Shown: positions 6,187 to 7,201 of the stretch, piece after piece
Position numbering within the stretch: position 1 is the stretch's first letter
Layout of the letters: each line of letters begins with the position of its first letter
Assembly: GCA_013002625.1 (NCBI GenBank)
Contig: JABDJE010000021.1
Coordinates: 1 to 7,201 of the forward strand
Direction: 5' to 3'
DNA: 7,201 nt
Source: Saprospiraceae bacterium
Lineage (GTDB): Bacteria; Bacteroidota; Bacteroidia; Chitinophagales; Saprospiraceae
Program-made: the position numbers and the translations under genes
Notes under the pieces: generated by a model
The model's input: the letters and a program-made list of their open reading frames with translations, nothing else
What the model was told of the DNA's origin: nothing
Database searches by the model: none

Positions 6187-7201
6187 CTATTCGATCAGTT
6201 GAGTCCCATTGGTGAGCATGACCTGATAGTCAGAACAGCTTCTGTTGAATTTAGTATGGTAGGCATTTTTGGTCTCTTCCACAAAATGATCCACCTTATG
6301 CTTTTCCACCAGATTTATGGTACAACCACCAAAGCCACCGCCCATCATCCTGGCTCCGACCACAGCTGGATCTTTTAAAGCCAGATCCACCAGGAAATCT
6401 ATCTCCTCGCAACTAACTTTATAGTGGTCACGCAAACCGGCATGTGCCTCAAAAAGCAACTGTCCGAATTCAGCTATGTAGTTCTTATTAAGCAGTTTTA
6501 CGGCCTTCAAAACTCGTAAATTTTCTTGAACAACAAATTGGATTTTCAAATAGTCATCTTGGGTAAGTGTTACTTTCAACTTTTCAATATCCTCTAGGCT
6601 GGCATCTCTTAAGGCGGGAATACCTAAAAGCTTTGAGGCCTTTTCGCAAAGTGAACGTCGCTCATTATAGGCGTTTTCTGCTAAATTATGTTTGACATTC
6701 GAATTTATCAAGACGAGCTGGTAGGGTTCGAGATCAATTTTTATCGGTTGAGATTCTAAAGTTTGGCAATCCAAAAACAGGGCATGATCCTCTTGGCCAA
6801 ACATGCTCGCATACTGATCCATGATGCCACATTGAACAGCTGCAAAATTATGCTCGGCCTTCTGGGATATGATCATCATTTCGTGCTTAGATAGCTTAAG
6901 ATCGAATAATTCATTCAGCGCAAAAACAATGCTATTCTCAAGTGCCGCAGACGAAGAAAGGCCTGCGCCTTCAGGTATGTCACCTCCAAAAACTAAATTA
7001 AACGGTGGCACTGATTTTCCCGTTTTTTGAATTTCGGCCACCACACCCAAAACATAATTTCGCCATGAATTTGTGGATTCGGGTTTTAGATGATCTGGAC
7101 TGAATTTAAATTCTTCTTTTTTATCAATTGCTAATACAGTGCACATATTTGAATCACTTCCCGCAACTGCAGCCACCATATATTTATCTATAGCTGCGGG
7201 T
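6187..7201 (-). CDS. galK: Galactokinase, 5' end (N-terminus) cut off by the window
   Basis: Galactokinase phosphorylates alpha-D-galactose with ATP to galactose 1-phosphate, the first committed step of the cytoplasmic Leloir pathway. The reading frame is open to the right edge: the codons before the ATG at 7177-7179 read PAAIDKY, a normal internal galactokinase segment, so that ATG is not the true start. Counting from it, the GHMP-kinase ATP-binding motif IPEGAGLSSSAALE is at 68-81, CGIMDQ with the catalytic aspartate D121 at 117-122, and the third motif GGGFGG at 280-285. EYNTRR-like AYNERR (170-175) and PALRD (188-192) also match E. coli GalK. About 40-50 N-terminal residues, including the galactose-binding GRxNLIGEHTDYN signature, must lie outside. 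The stop is TAG at 6187-6189. It is convergent with the amylase gene, 81 bases apart, so it is probably in a separate operon; its promoter is not visible. Confidence 0.95.
   Translation of the reverse strand, partial: PAAIDKYMVAAVAGSDSNMCTVLAIDKKEEFKFSPDHLKPESTNSWRNYVLGVVAEIQKTGKSVPPFNLVFGGDIPEGAGLSSSAALENSIVFALNELFDLKLSKHEMMIISQKAEHNFAAVQCGIMDQYASMFGQEDHALFLDCQTLESQPIKIDLEPYQLVLINSNVKHNLAENAYNERRSLCEKASKLLGIPALRDASLEDIEKLKVTLTQDDYLKIQFVVQENLRVLKAVKLLNKNYIAEFGQLLFEAHAGLRDHYKVSCEEIDFLVDLALKDPAVVGARMMGGGFGGCTINLVEKHKVDHFVEETKNAYHTKFNRSCSDYQVMLTNGTQLIE

Noticed and set aside
6181..6378. 65-residue + strand open frame at the 3' end of galK
   Set aside because: It is antisense to conserved galactokinase sequence, including the GGGFGG motif, so it is a shadow frame.
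7177..7179. ATG as the true start of galK
   Set aside because: The frame remains open upstream and encodes PAAIDKY, a conserved internal galactokinase segment, so the gene continues beyond the window.

Overview
The window looks like part of the genome of a member of the Bacteroidota, most likely a flavobacterium. It carries a SusD/SusE outer-membrane glycan-binding pair with lipoprotein signals, a secreted amylase ending in a type IX secretion sorting domain, A/T-rich start regions without Shine-Dalgarno sequences, and a promoter candidate of the Bacteroidota TTG / TAnnTTTG type. The genus cannot be read from the sequence.

Layout: positions 27-3131 hold two + strand genes 12 bases apart, susD and susE. 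They encode surface lipoproteins for starch or maltooligosaccharide capture. The TonB-dependent SusC partner would normally lie immediately upstream, outside the window; the TGA at positions 1-3 could be its stop codon, but this cannot be shown. A strong intrinsic hairpin follows susE at 3148-3180. Only 15 bases later, 3196-6105 encodes a 969-residue multidomain GH13 alpha-amylase-type enzyme with a type IX secretion C-terminal domain. A second hairpin (6142-6178) closes this block. From 6187 to the right edge a galactokinase gene (galK) lies convergently on the - strand; its N-terminus is beyond the window.

How it fits together: the amylase cuts alpha-glucan outside the cell, SusD and SusE hold polymer and oligosaccharides at the surface, and the missing SusC would import the products. 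This is a variant starch-utilization locus. No SusF is present in the window, and the amylase is a T9SS substrate rather than a SusG-like lipoprotein. GalK belongs to the Leloir galactose pathway and is probably a separate transcription unit.

The most notable features are three. SusD carries an extra domain of about 100 residues that resembles the SusE/SusF starch-binding modules and interrupts the usual SusD chain. SusE has two closely similar tandem modules, each with a matching cysteine pair. A promoter-like sequence sits in the last codons of susE, upstream of the hairpin, so the amylase may have its own transcript with a terminator in its leader. No RNA genes, CRISPR arrays, insertion sequences or other mobile elements were seen, and no gene-free stretch exceeds 300 bases.
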